Shown: positions 29,147 through 43,357, counted from the first letter of the stretch. The stretch is 64,000 nt of DNA from Actinostola sp. cb2023 (GCA_033675265.1 JAUJYZ010001007.1:1-64000); one strand, 5' to 3'. Numbers and translations: made by a program. Notes: a model not told the origin generated them from the sequence alone.

Positions 29147-30154
29147 CTTTAATGCAAGATGCAAGACTCTTGGCATAGAATGATTTAGAAAAAAATCAAG
29201 ACTCCGAGACAATGAAAACACTGAAAAAGCAAGACTGCGAGACCCTTGTATTTGAGGTTAAAGAACTGTGAGACTCTTAATTTTTGAGGGACCATTCGCC
29301 ACCCCTTTCAGTGGAAATTGTGCTAGAATATGAACACACAAATAGCTGGTTGTCCACACATCTATATGTAGTACTAGAAAGAGAACCACAAGCTTATAGT
29401 TACAGTCATTTATTGGAGTTGAAGCCATAAAAGTTGCTATTACGATTGATGGAAAAATACTTGAATACTTTATATAAACCTGGCATCAACTGATCTAAGC
29501 TGGGCTAAAATCCCATTACCTTGCATATTTTCAAGATTCAGGTGTTGTATGATAGTAATACAGTACACCACGTCCCGCCCAATACAATACAAAGTCTAAC
29601 TTAACCAACCCTAGTGAATTCCCAATATGAAAAAAATGTATGAAAAATCAATAAAATCTCCTCCATTAGATTCTTTAGTACAGTCCTAATATTAAAGATT
29701 GGCTTGTGATGAAACGTGATGAAAACAAGGATGTGTATGAGGCGGAATGAACTATATGTCTATCACTCGTCAGAAGGCTGTACATGTATGTCACCATTTT
29801 GAAACACAGGAAGCCAAACATATAAGTAAACTTACAAGTGAACCAAGGTGCTTTTACTCATTGCAGTGCAGTCCGTACTTATAAATGAATTCTGATTCGA
29901 TCTTCTCATTTTTATAACGAAGAGAGTTTTTCCTGTCATATCTACATTTTAAGTTCATAAATAAATATTATTCTACTGCATTCTTTATATATTATCATTT
30001 GTTACAACTTGCCAGCATTTACCTACAAATCCACGAGTTGGCCACAGGGTGCCTTTGATTCCTCATTGATTTTACATGCAAACATTAATTTGTACATGTC
30101 TAGATACATGTACATTGTTGCTAAATAAGTTTTTATGTACTATATACAGTATGA
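29147..30154. other. no gene recognised
   Basis: A/T-rich sequence without coding similarity. The 29700-29740 stretch (GGCTTGTGATGAAACGTGATG) resembles 26970-26995, so part of the surroundings may be an old duplicate. Confidence 0.4.
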
Positions 30155-30481
30155 GCGGCCGATCTGGGGTGCTTACCATTTAATCGGAATAACCGGAAAT
30201 TCCGGTTGGAAAAACAAATGGTATGTGTCACTCCGATCGGAAAGTTTCGGAAAACTCGGTGTAGCGTTTGAGGTAATCCACTTTTCCCGCTCTTTTCGTT
30301 TTTTCCGTAGACGCGTGTACCATTAGACCGAGTTTTCCGGAACTTTCCGATCGGAATTGACACATACCTTTTTTTTTTCAAACCGGAATTTCCGGTTTTT
30401 CCGAGTAAATGGTAAGCACCCCTGTATGGAATTTACAAACTCGAGCCATAGGCGAGAGTTTGTAAATCCCATACAGATCGG
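30155..30481. mobile_element. fold-back MITE (30166-30422) inside an older palindrome
   Basis: The MITE starts GGGGTGCTTACCATTTA and ends with its complement at 30422. Its arms extend about 90 bp and include ACCGGAAATTCCGG and CCGATCGGAA blocks. Outside it, CCGATCT at 30159-30165 and CAGATCGG near 30480 are the ends of a second palindrome, whose inner arms (TGTATGGAATTTACAAACTC and complement) lie at 30423-30474. The MITE therefore sits in the left shoulder of the palindrome. Confidence 0.85.
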
Positions 30482-31417
30482 ACGTGAATATTGTATATTA
30501 CTTATCGAATCCAACGATGTATAAGTGGATGTTTTACTATAATACTACTATAATGATGATAGGAAACAGTTTGGCCAAGAAAATCCAAGCTAAAGTTGAA
30601 TGCAAATGAGGACGAATCTCTTGCCGATTTACAGATGTCTGCTACGCTTATGATTTCTATTGTATTTCCCTCATTAATTATTCATGATTCGATAAGTTGA
30701 ATTAACAGCTTGTGTCATATTTATTGAAATGTCTGAAACATTACAACATGCTTTTCGATTTCGATCGGAAGCTTACTATAAAGAAGAACATAATGCAAGT
30801 TCAGAAGAAGGGATAAACCAGGGTTCTGCCTCAACCCCCAGATTGTTCAGCTTTGCTTCGCTGCTGGGTTTCAACAAAAGCCCCCCATTTACCCCTTCTT
30901 CTAGACTTTCAAAAAGCTATTTTCAATTTATCAAAGTAACTTTGCAGTTTATTCAAGTCAACATCACAGGCTGTCTTGAGGTTAGTTTATATTGCAAATA
31001 TGAGCCCGCACTTTTGAGAAAAATTTATTTTAAAATGGGTAAATTTGAGGCACCTTACGATTCGTGTTTCGTATCGAACGTTTAGCTTGATGTAATATTA
31101 TACAATATAAACATTGTGAACCTCTCTTGTCGTAAGTTGCTTCTTTGTAGGATAGTGATTGACCACAGAAAATAACAGGAGCTCATATAGAAGGCAAGTG
31201 GTATTTTTAACCGGTTCAATTTGGATAAAAATCGATTCGTGTTGAGGCTGAATTTGGACTGAGGGGGGTGGTCAAACTCGAAAGCAAAGACCCAAGCGAA
31301 TCGGTAATTACCACCATTTATAATCATTCTTGATAGGTTAATCACGAACACAATTTGGAAAGAATCGGCCGACCCCCATCTTTTGACTCTGCCCGGTTTT
31401 CTCAGACAATAACTCTT
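30482..31417. other. no convincing gene
   Basis: A 118-codon plus frame (30729-31085) and a 120-codon minus frame (31082-31444) are open, but neither resembles a known family and neither has clear splice sites. I leave them uncalled. Confidence 0.4.
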
Positions 31418-34400
31418 AAGTCGCGAACACTGTGAATGACACATAGTATATCATATCTATGACATACTATGATATTCATGTATGTGAAGTTTGGTTAACT
31501 TCAATTCACATTTATCATATACATACATCATTTACATTTCATAATTATATCATATCTGTTATATGCTAATTAGCACGCGATACCCCCTTTAAAAGTAATC
31601 ATGTTTTAAAAAGGATTATGTCACGAACACTGTGAATGACACACTTGTTATATCATATCTATGGTAATTAGCACGCGATACCCCCTTCCTTTAAAAGTAA
31701 TCATGTTTTAAAAAGGATGAAGTCACGAACACTGTGAATGACACACTTGTTATATCATATCTATGGTAATTATCATGCGATTCCCCCTTTAAAAGTAATC
31801 ATGTTTTAAAAAGGATGAAGTCACGAACACTGTGAATGACACACTTGTTATATCATATCTATGGTAATTAGCACGCGATACCCCCTTTAAAAGTAATAAT
31901 CATGTTTTAAAAGGATTAAGTCACGAACACTGTGAATGACACACTTGTTATATCATATCTATAGTAATTAGCACTCGATACCCCCTTTAAAAGTAATCAT
32001 GTTTTAAAAAGGATGAAGTCACGAACACTGTGAATGACACACTTGTTATATCATATCTATGGTAATTAGCACGCGATTCCCCCATTAAAAGTAATCATGT
32101 TTTAAAAAGGATTAAGTCACGAACACTGTGAATGACACACTTGTTGTATCATATCTATGGTAATTAGCACGCGATACCCCCTTGAAAAGTAATCATGTTT
32201 TAAAAAGGATTAAGTCACGAACACTGTGAATGACACACTTGTTATATCATATCTATGGTAATTAGCACGCGATACCCCCTTTAAAAGTAATCATGTTTTA
32301 AAAAGGATGAAGTCACGAACACTGTGAATGACACACTTGTTATATCATATCTATGGTAATTAGCACGCGATACCCCCTTGAAAAGTAATCATGTTTTAAA
32401 AAGGATAAAGTCACGAACACTGTGAATGACACACTTGTTATATCATATCTATGGTAATTAGCACGCGATTCCCCCTTTAAAAGTAATCATGTTTTAAAAA
32501 GGATTAAGTCACGAACACTGTGAATCACACACTTGTTATATCATATCTATGGTAATTAGCACGCGATACCCCCTTGAAAAGTAATCATGTTTTAAAAAGG
32601 ATGAAGTCACGAACACTGTGAATGACACACTTGTTGTATGATATCTATGGTAATTAGCACGCGATACCCCCTTGAAAAGTAATCATGTTTTAAAAAGGAT
32701 GAAGTCACGAACACTGTGAATGACACACTTGTTATATCATATCTATGGTAATTAGCACGCGATTCCCCCTTTAAAAGTAATCATGTTTTAAAAAGGATGA
32801 AGTCACGAACACTGTGAATGACACACTTGTTATATCATATCTATGGTAATTAGCACGCGATACCCCCTTGAAAAGTAATCATGTTTTAAAAAGGATGAAG
32901 TCACGAACACTGTGAATGACACACTTGTTGTATGATATCTATGGTAATTAGCACGCGATACCCCCTTGAAAAGTAATCATGTTTTAAAAAGGATAAAGTC
33001 ACGAACACTGTGAATGACACACTTGTTATATCATATCTATGGTAATTAGCACGCGATTCCCCCTTTAAAAGTAATCATGTTTTAAAAAGGATTAAGTCAC
33101 GAACACTGTGAATGACACACTTGTTATATCATATCTATGGTAATTAGCACGCGATACCCCCTTTAAAAGTAATCATGTTTTAAAAAGGATGAAGTCACGA
33201 ACACTGTGAATCACACACTTGTTGTATGATATCTATGGTAATTAGCACGCGATACCCCCTTTAAAAGTAATCATGTTTTAAAAAGAATAAAGTCACGAAC
33301 ACTGTGAATGACACACTTGTTATATCATATCTATGGTAATTAGCACGCGAATCCCCCTTTAAAAGTAATCATGTTTTAAAAAGGATTAAGTCAAGAACAC
33401 TGTGAATGACACACTTGTTATATCATATCTATGGTAATTAGCACGCGATACCCCCTTGAAAAGTAATCATGTTTTAAAAAGGATGAAGTCACGAACACTG
33501 TGAATGATACACTTGTTATATCGTATCTATGGTAATTAGCACGCGATACCCCCTTTAAAAGTAATCATGTTTTAAAAAGGGTTAAGTCACGAACACTGTG
33601 AATGACACACTTGTTATATCATATCTATGGTAATTAGCACGCGATACCCCCTTGAAAAGTAATCATGTTTTAAAAAAGATGAAGTCACGAACACTGTAAA
33701 TGACACACTTGTTATATCATATCTATGGTAATTAGCACGCGATACCCCCTTTAAAAGTAATCATGTTTTAAAAAGGATGAAGTCACGAACACTGTGAATC
33801 ACACACTTGTTGTATGATATCTATGGTAATTAGCACGCGATACCCCCTTTAAAAGTAATCATGTTTTAAAAAGAATAAAGTCACGAACACTGTGAATGAC
33901 ACACTTGTTATATCATATCTATGGTAATTAGCACGCGAATCCCCCTTTAAAAGTAATCATGTTTTAAAAAGGATTAAGTCACGAACACTGTGAATGACAC
34001 ACTTGTTATATCATATCTATGGTAATTAGTACGCGATACCCCCTTGAAAAGTAATCATGTTTTAAAAAGGAGGAAGTCACGAACACTGTGAATGACACAC
34101 TTGTTATATCATATCTATGGTAATTAGCACGCGATTCCCCCTTTAAAAGTAATCATGTTTTAAAAAGGATTAAGTCACGAACACTGTGAATGACACACTT
34201 GTTATATCATATCTATGGTAATTAGCACGCGATACCCCCTTGAAAAGTAATCATGTTTAAAAAAAGATGAAGTCACGAATACTGTGAATGACACACTTGT
34301 TATATCATATCTATGGTAATTAGCACGCGATACCCCCATTAAAAGTAATCATGTTTTAAAAAGGATGAAGTCACGAACACTGTGAATGACACACTTGTTG

Positions 34401-37400
34401 TATGATATCTATGGTAATTAGCACGCGATACCCCCTTGAAAAGTAATCATGTTTTAAAAAGGATGAAGTCACGAACACTGTGAATGACACACTTGTTATA
34501 TCATATCTATGGTAATTAGCACGCGATACCCCCTTTAAAAGTAATCATGTTTTAAAAAGGATGAAGTCACGAACACTGTGAATGACACACTTGTTATATC
34601 ATATCTATGGTAATTAGCACGCGATACCCCCTTTAAAAGTAATCATGTTTTAAAAAGGATGAAGTTACGAACACTGTGAATGACACACTTGTTATATCAT
34701 ATCTATGGTAATTAGCACGCGATACCCCCTTTAAAAGTAATCATGTTTTAAAAAGGATGAAGTCACGAACACTGTGAATGACACACTTGTTATATGATAT
34801 CTATGGTAATTAGCACGCGATACCCCCTTGAAAAGTAATCATGTTTTAAAAAGGATTAAGTCACGAACACTGTGAATGACACACTTGTTATATCATATCT
34901 ATGGTAATTAGCACGCGATTCCCCCTTTAAAGTAATCATATTTTAAAAAGGATTAAGTCACGAACACTGTGAATGACACACTTGTTATATCATATCTATG
35001 GTAATTAGCACGCGATACCCCCTTTAAAAGTAATCATGTTTTAAAAAGGATGAAGTCACGAACACTGTGAATGACACACTTGTTATATCATATCTATGGT
35101 AATTAGCACGCGATACCCCCTTTAAAAGTAATCATGTTTTAAAAAGGATGAAGTCACGAACACTGTGAATGACACACTTGTTATATCATATCTATGGTAA
35201 TTAGCATGCAATTCCCCCTTTAAAAGTAATCATGTTTTAAAAAGGATTAACTCACGAACACTGTGAATGACACACTTGTTATATCATATCTATGGTAATT
35301 AGCACGCGATACCCCCTTGAAAAGTAATCATGTTTTAAAAAGGATTAAGTCACGAACACTGTGAATGACACACTTGTTATATGATATCTATGGTAATTAG
35401 CACGCGATACCCCCTTGAAAAGTAATCATGTTTTAAAAAGGATTAAGTCACGAACACTGTGAATGACACACTTGTTATATCATATCTATGGTAATTAGCA
35501 TGCGATTCCCCCTTTAAAAGTAATCATGTTTTAAAAAGGATGAAGTTACGAACACTGTGAATGACACACTTGTTATATCATATCTATGGTAATTAGCACG
35601 CGATACCCCCTTTAAAAGTAATCATGTTTTAAAAAGGATGAAGTCACGAACACTGTGAATGACACACTTGTTATATCATATCTATGGTAATTAGCACGCG
35701 ATACCCCCTTCCTTTAAAAGTAATCATGTTTTAAAAAGGATTAAGTCACGAACACTGTGAATGACACACTTGTTATATCATATCTATGGTAATTAGCACG
35801 CGATACCCCCTTTAAAAGTAATCATGTTTTAAAAGGATGAAGTCACGAACACTGTGAATGACACACTTGTTATATCATATCTATGGTAATTAGCACGCGA
35901 TACCCCCTTTAAAAGTAATCATGTTTTAAAAAGGATGAAGTCACGAACACTGTGAATGACACACTTGTTATATCATATCTATGGTAATTAGCACGCGATA
36001 CCCCCTTTAAAAGTAATCATGTTTTAAAAAGGATGAAGTCACGAACACTGTGAATGACACACTTGTTATATCATATCTATGGTAATTAGCATGCGATTCC
36101 CCCTTTAAAAGTAATCATGTTTTAAAAAGGATTAAGTCACGAACACTGTGAATGACACACTTGTTATATCATATCTATGGTAATTAGCACGCGATACCCC
36201 CTTGAAAAGTAATGATGTTTTAAAAAGGATTAAGTCACGAACACTGTGAATGACACACTTGTTATATCATATCTATGGTAATTAGCACGCGATTCCCCCT
36301 TTAAAAGTAATCATGTTTTAAAAAGGATTAAGTCACGAACACTGTGAATGACACACTTGTTATATCATATCTATGGTAATTAGCATGCGATACCCCCTTG
36401 AAAAGTAATCATGTTTAAAAAAAGATGAAGTCACGAATACTGTGAATGACACACTTGTTATATGATATCTATGGTAATTAGCACGCGATACCCCCATTAA
36501 AAGTAATCATGTTTTAAAAAGGATGAAGTCACGAACACTGTGAATGACACACTTGTTATATGATATCTATGGTAATTAGCACGCGATACCCCCTTGAAAA
36601 GTAATCATGTTTTAAAAAGGATAAAGTCACGAACACTGTGAATGACACACTTGTTATATCATATCTATGGTAATTAGCACGCGATACTCCCTTGAAAAGT
36701 AATCATGTTTTAAAAAGGATGAAGTCACGAACACTGTGAATGACACACTTGTTATATCATATCTATGGTAATTAGCACGCGATTCCCCCTTTAAAAGTAA
36801 TCATGTTTTAAAAAGGATTAAGTCACGAACACTGTGAATGACACACTTGTTATATCATATCTATGGTAATTAGCACGCGATACCCCCTTGAAAAGTAATC
36901 ATGTTTTAAAAAAGATGAAGTCACGAACACTGTGAATGACACACTTGTTATATCATATCTATGGTAATTAGCACGCGATACCCCCATTAAAAGTAATCAT
37001 GTTTTAAAAAGGATGAAGTCACGAACACTGTGAATGACACACTTGTTGTATGATATCTATGGTAATTAGCACGCGATACCCCCTTGAAAAGTAATCATGT
37101 TTTAAAAAGGATAAAGTCACGAACACTGTGAATGACACACTTGTTATATCATATCTATGGTAATTAGCACGCGACTCCCCCTTTAAAAGTAATCATGTTT
37201 TAAAAAGGATGAAGTCACGAACACTGTGAATGACACACTTGTTGTATGATATCTATGGTAATTAGCACGCGATACCCCCTTGAAAAGTAATCATGTTTTA
37301 AAAAGGATGAAGTCACGAACACTGTGAATGACCACACTTGTTATATCATATCTATGGTAATTAGCACGCGATTCCCCCTTTAAAAGTAATCATGTTTTAA

Positions 37401-39887
37401 AAAGGATTAAGTCACGAACACTGTGAATGACACACTTGTTATATCATATCTATGGTAATTAGCACGCGAAACCCCCTTCCTTTAAAAGTAATCATGTTTT
37501 AAAAAGGATTAAGTCACGAACACTGTGAATGACACACTTGTTATATCATATCTATGGTAATTAGCACGCGATTCCCCCTTTAAAAGTAATCATATTTTAA
37601 AAAGGATTAAGTCACGAACACTGTGAATGACACACTTGTTATATCATATCTATGGTAATTAGCACGCGATACCCCCTTTAAAAGTAATCATGTTTTAAAA
37701 AGGATGAAGTCACGAACACTGTGAATGACACACTTGTTATATCATATCTATGGTAATTAGCACGCGATACCCCCTTTAAAAGTAATCATGTTTTAAAAAG
37801 GATGAAGTCACGAACACTGTGAATGACACACTTGTTATATCATATCTATGGTAATTAGCATGCGATTCCCCCTTTAAAAGTAATCATGTTTTGAAAAGGA
37901 TTAACTCACGAACACTGTGAATGACACACTTGTTATATCATATCTATGGTAATTAGCACGCGATACCCCCTTGAAAAGTAATCATGTTTTAAAAAGGATT
38001 AAGTCACGAACACTGTGAATGACACACTTGTTATATGATATCTATGGTAATTAGCACGCGATACCCCCTTGAAAAGTAATCATGTTTTAAAAAGGATTAA
38101 GTCACGAACACTGTGAATGACACACTTGTTATATCATATCTATGGTAATTAGCACGCGATTCCGCCTTTAAAAGTAATCATATTTTAAAAAGGATTAAGT
38201 CACGAACACTGTGAATGACACACTTGTTATATCATATCTATGGTAATTAGCACGCGATACCCCCTGGAAAAGTAATCATGTTTTAAAAAGGACGAAGTCA
38301 CGAACACTGTGAATGACACACTTGTTATATCATATCTATGGTAATTAGCACGCGATACCCCCTTTAAAAGTAATCATGTTTTAAAAAGGATGAAGCCACG
38401 AACACTGTGAATGACACACTTGTTATATCATATCTATGGTAATTAGCACGCGATACCCCCTTTAAAAGTAATCATGTTTTAAAAAGGATCAAGTCACGAA
38501 CACTGTGAATGACACACTTGTTATATCATATCTATGGTAATTAGCACGCGATACCCTCTTCCTTTAAAAGTAATCATGTTTTAAAAAGGATTAAGTAACG
38601 AACACTGTGAATGATACACTTGTTATATCATATCTATGGTAATTAGCACGCGATACCTCCTTCCTTTAAAAGTAATCATGTTTTAAAAAGGAGTAAGTCA
38701 CGAACAAGTGTGAATGATACACTTGTTATATCATATCTATGGTAATTAGCACGCGATACCCCCTTTAAAAGTAATCATGTTTTAAAAAGGATGAAGCCAC
38801 GAACACTGTGAATGACACACTTGTTATATCATATCTATGGTAATTAGCACGCGATACCCCCTTCCTTTAAAAGTAATCATGTTTTAAAAAGGAGTAAGTC
38901 ACGAACAAGTGTGAATGACACACTTGTTATATCATATCTATGGTAATTAGCACGCGATACCCCCTTCCTTTAAAAGTAATCATGTTTTAAAAAGGATTAA
39001 GTCACGAACACTGTGAATGACACACTTGTTATATCATATCTATGGTAATTAGCACGCGATACTCCCTTTAAAAGTAATCATGTTTTAAAAAGGATGAAAC
39101 CACGAACACTGTGAATGACACACTTGTTATATCATATCTATGGTAATTAGCACGCGATACCCCCTTTAAAAGTAATCATGTTTTAAAAAGGATCAAGTCA
39201 CGAACACTGTGAATGATACACTTGTTATATCATATCTATGGTAATTAGCAGGCGATACCCCCTTTAAAATTAATCATGTTTTAAAAAGGATTAAGTAAGG
39301 AACACTGTGAATGACAAACTTGTTATATCATATCTATGGTAATTAGCACGCAATACCCCCTTCCTTTAAAAGTAATCATGTTTTAAAAAGGATTAAGTAA
39401 CGAACACTGTGAATGATACACTTGTTATATCATATCTATGGTAATTAGCACGCGATACCCCCTTCCTTTAAAAGTAATCATGTTTTAAAAAGGAGTAAGT
39501 CACGAACAAGTGTGAATGATACACTTGTTATATCATATCTATGGTAATTAGCACGCGATACCCCCTTTAAAAGTAATCATGTTTTAAAAAGGATCAAGTC
39601 ACGAACACTGTGAATGACACACTTGTTATATCATATCTATGGTAATTAGCACGCGATACCCCCTTCCTTTAAAAGTAATCATGTTTTAAAAAGGATTAAG
39701 TAACGAACACTGTGAATGAAACACTTGTTATATCATATCTATGGTAATTAGCACGCGATACCCCCTTCCTTTAAAAGTAATCATGTTTTAAAAAGGAGTA
39801 AGTCACGAACAAGTGTGAATGATACACTTGTTATATATCATATCTATGGTAATTAGCACGCAATACCCCCTTTAAAAGTAATTATCC
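31418..39887 (+). repeat. 98-bp satellite array, about 85 copies
   Basis: A continuous head-to-tail array. Each unit runs roughly AAGTCACGAACACTGTGAAT, then TTATATCATATCTATGG, TAATTAGCACGCGATACCCC and ATCATGTTTTAAAAAGGATG, for 98 bp. A degenerate half unit lies at 31418-31465, and regular monomers begin near 31545. Common variants are GATACC/GATTCC, TTTAAAAG/TTGAAAAG, TATATCAT/TGTATGAT and a 4-bp insertion (CCTTCCTTT) giving 102 bp. The insertion clusters in the last 1.4 kb. There is no gene and no intervening unique DNA. Confidence 0.97.
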
Positions 39888-40534
39888 CCTTTCTTGTAAT
39901 TGTTAGTCAAGGGATCAGAATTGAACTGCTCGAAATTCATTTTCAGCATTTTAAAAAAGAATTACATATTTCATAGTTAAAAATAGCAAATGTTGAGGTT
40001 TTTCCAAAGAGTCAGGTATATGACTTTAAGAGTGAATGTCACCAAAAACCGAGGAAAATCCAAATTTTGTGGCAAAGACTGAAAAATCGATTTCGCTCAT
40101 ATTACAAAGTTAGATAGGCTAGGGTCTTACTAGAATCGCTGTATAGTTAGTTTAATGAAATAGCGTTGTGTTTTCGAGAAAAAAGCAAAACTCTGATTCC
40201 CGTCGAAAATCGCCTATGAAGACAACAAATTGTGACTCAAGTTTAATCGTCTCGCATCACAACATGAGCAACGCAATCGCTCTAAAAATACCACCACGTG
40301 TTATACGATCTCTAAACGTACTGACTGTGTGATTATCTGGATAATTACTCAATATTTTTGCGTGACAGGGAAATTATTTTGTAGACCTACATTTACGTTG
40401 ACCGAAAGTATGCTCCAATAAAAAAAATATTTTGACCATGTGGTAGTGCTCGAAATAGTTTGAGCAACAAATGAATGAAAACTGGAATGTTATCCTCTCA
40501 AATGCTGGAGAGATCTACCTGGGCAAATGAATTA
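39888..40534. other. unique spacer between satellite and LINE array
   Basis: No repeat or gene recognised. It ends abruptly where LINE ORF1 sequence begins at 40535. Confidence 0.5.
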
Positions 40535-41321
40535 GCGTGCCGACGTCAAGCGTCAAGTGTGTACAACAACTTGCAGATCGGTCTGTGCTAGTGACGTTCT
40601 CGTCAGAGGAGGTTGCGGAGCAAGTAGTGGGGATGGACGTGGTCAAATTGCGAGGCATCCCAGTCGTGGTGTCATGGGCGGACAGGAGGAAGACGTACGT
40701 GAAAGTTCATTACTTGCCATACGAGGTACCCACGAAATGCTGTTGGATGTGCTGAAAGGCTATGGACATGTGTACAATATAAGAAGGGACAGCTTTCAGC
40801 TACACGGGGAGATTGAAACTGGCACAAGGACTGTCACGATGACTCTAAGGGAAGACACCCCCTCCTACATTCAAGTAGGGGGATGCACAGTAAAAACGTA
40901 TTTTCGGGGGCAGAAGATGACTTGCAGAGTATGTGGTGGGACGGGCCATATATGGCAGAAAGTGCCCTGATGTGCGGTGTTACAATTGTGGGGATTAAGG
41001 CCACATGGCGGCGTCGTGCCCCAACGTCCAATGTAGCTACTGCTATGACGAGGGTCATAGCTACGAGAACTGTCAGTCAAGATTGCAGGATGGATTTGGG
41101 GTTTCAGAACGGGATGAAGGATCGGTGGTATCGCAAGACATGAGTTATGCCAATGCGGCTAGTGTGGGAAAAAGACCAGTGGAGAGTACAAAGGCGGCCA
41201 GTGCTGGGCCAGTGGACAGAGCAGAGGTGGCAAAGGACAGAACAGAGGGGGCCAGTGGTATATTGTGTTATAACAACGTAGAAGGCAAACAAAGTATTAG
41301 AGTGCAACCCATATGTCCGTG
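40535..41321 (+). pseudogene. LINE ORF1 copy 1, 5'-truncated
   Basis: Begins at the equivalent of residue 38 of the intact copy (VPTSSVKCVQQ). It carries a 1-base deletion near 40729 (ACCCACGAA versus ACCCAACGAA), an extra base near 40950 (CATATATGG versus CATATTGG) and the shared TAA in the second zinc knuckle. It cannot encode the protein. Confidence 0.85.
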
Positions 41322-41428
41322 AAACAGTACTAACTAATTAGTACTAAATAGCACTGATTAAACAATAGAAAACAATAAAGATAACACTATTTAGTAATAG
41401 TACTATTTCACGGACATATGGTTTGCAC
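41302..41428. mobile_element. fold-back element, repeated in every unit
   Basis: GTGCAACCCATATGTCCGTG at 41302 faces its near complement ending GGTTTGCAC at 41428, with the arms continuing through AGTACTA. Further copies start near 42452, 44767, 45917, 48912, 51840, 54165 and 56490. The left arm encodes the last residues of ORF1 (VQPICP) in each unit, so the element cuts into the original ORF1 C-terminus. Confidence 0.85.
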
Positions 41429-42870
41429 ATATGACACTCTTTTACAGATTATTATGGACAAACAAAACGTAAATTTAAAGATTAGAGTTAATTCGGCAGA
41501 ACAAGAACCAATATTGATGTACATGCAGTAATTCTGACTGCGTTTATATATTGTTTACTGTTAGTGATTTGGTGAAATAAAAAAACACAGAGTTCATTCA
41601 ACTGACGTAGCGGGTAATCAGCTCCTGTTTCTTCTCAATTCTAAAACTATTCTCTAATAATGTTAGATCAAAGTGCGCATAATTGGTTCCTACTGAAGCA
41701 AATGCAAGGGAAACGAGGTTTGGTTCGAAAAATCGGGAGGTTCGAAAAATCGAGGATTCGAAAGTGCGAAGTTATGTGGTACGAACGAAGTTGATATTGT
41801 AGACTGATTCTCGAGAAGTTCAAATTTACATATCAACAAAACACTCTTGCTTTCCTCAACCTACAATAGGTAGGTAAATTTATTTATACTCAAAGTATAA
41901 AATGAGCCATAGGATCGTACAGACTATATTCGAGATAAGTCTTACTATAAAACTACGAAACTTAATAAGCTTATTAAAGCTTATGTGATAATTTGTTTTG
42001 ATATTTGAGAACCTAGAAAGGCTAGAAATTGACATGACAAACAACAAACGAAACAAGAAATAGGTTTTTAATAATAATTACCTCGATCATGGAGTTAGAT
42101 AAAACTTTTATTACCACTGGAAATTGTTTTCGCTCTACCAAATCCAAATTGTCATCGTACAGAAACTGAGAGCCAGCTCGTCGTCTTTCACTCAAATTGG
42201 TCGGGAAACGTGGCCCGTGACACAATTTCACAGAAGTTGAAATCTAATCGGTTTTGAATGTCAATACAATGAAGGTAAAGAACATTTGAAGTGGCAAATA
42301 GTTCGCAATTGACCTCTAAAATTTCCATGTCGATGTTTTACCGTGTTGCTCCGTCCATGGCTGCTAAGGAAAAGTGGATAAATCACGTCACTTGTTTTGA
42401 TAATATAGTCGCGCGAGGCGCGCAATGCATGCTAGGCGCTTCCTCCTTTAGTGCAACCCATATGTCCGTGAAACAGTACTAACTAATTAGTACTAAATAG
42501 CACTGATTAAACAATAGAAAACAATAAAGATAACACTATTTAGTAATAGTACTATTTCACGGACATATGGTTTGCACATATGACACTCTTTTACAGATTA
42601 TTATGGACAAACAAAACGTAAATTTAAAGATTAGAGTTAATTCGGCAGAACAAGAACCAATATTGATGTACATGCAGTAATTCTGACTGCGTTTATATAT
42701 TGTTTACTGTTAGTGATTTGGTGAAATAAAAAAACACAGAGTTCATTCAACTGACGTAGCGGGTAATCAGCTCCTGTTTCTTCTCAATTCTAAAACTATT
42801 CTCTAATAATGTTAGATCAAAGTGCGCATAATTGGTTCCTACTGAAGCAAATGCAAGGGAAACGAGGTTT

Positions 42871-42914
42871 GGTTCGAAAAATCGGGAGGTTCGAAAAATC
42901 GGGATTCCACTGTA
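42871..42914. mobile_element. pogo/Tigger-like terminus
   Basis: Read on the minus strand the segment starts TA-CAGTGGAATCCCGATTT and repeats TCGAACC-like blocks, the pattern of pogo/Tigger inverted repeats next to a TA. Matching copies end near 46380, 49385, 52319, 54645 and 56968. No opposite end or transposase was found, so it is a solo terminus carried along in the array. Confidence 0.55.
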
Positions 42915-43357
42915 AATATATCCATGGCCATTACATATAAATGTATACATGCATTCCAGGTAGAAAGGTCAATACAATTTTGGTATTTCAAATGTCAATT
43001 TAATATTTAAGCAATACAACACATTTTCCGTGTTTATATTCACTTTTACAAACACGCGGGATGTTGGGAGAACACGAGAAAAGTTTGAAAATCACGAGCC
43101 TCCGGCGAGTGTCGGGCTTTTTAGGTAACGAAGCAGAGAACAACAGCAGTATACAGCAGAGTGTAAATAAACTCGTTCCTGGGTCGACGTCTCACTCGGT
43201 CCCATGCCCTCCCGTCCATAGTATGAATGCTGGTCCATCCAAACTCCAACTTTGAAATTATATTAAAAAATGAGATTTTTCTCAAATCGCGTTCCTTCTT
43301 CGCAGAAGTTCTTAGAAACGCTTTAACTTTTAGTTAAAAAAAGCTTTTCAGCAGGGG

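Noticed and set aside
31418..39887. CRISPR-like regular array
   Set aside because: The 98-bp units are contiguous with no unique spacers, and the sequence context is eukaryotic. It is a satellite.
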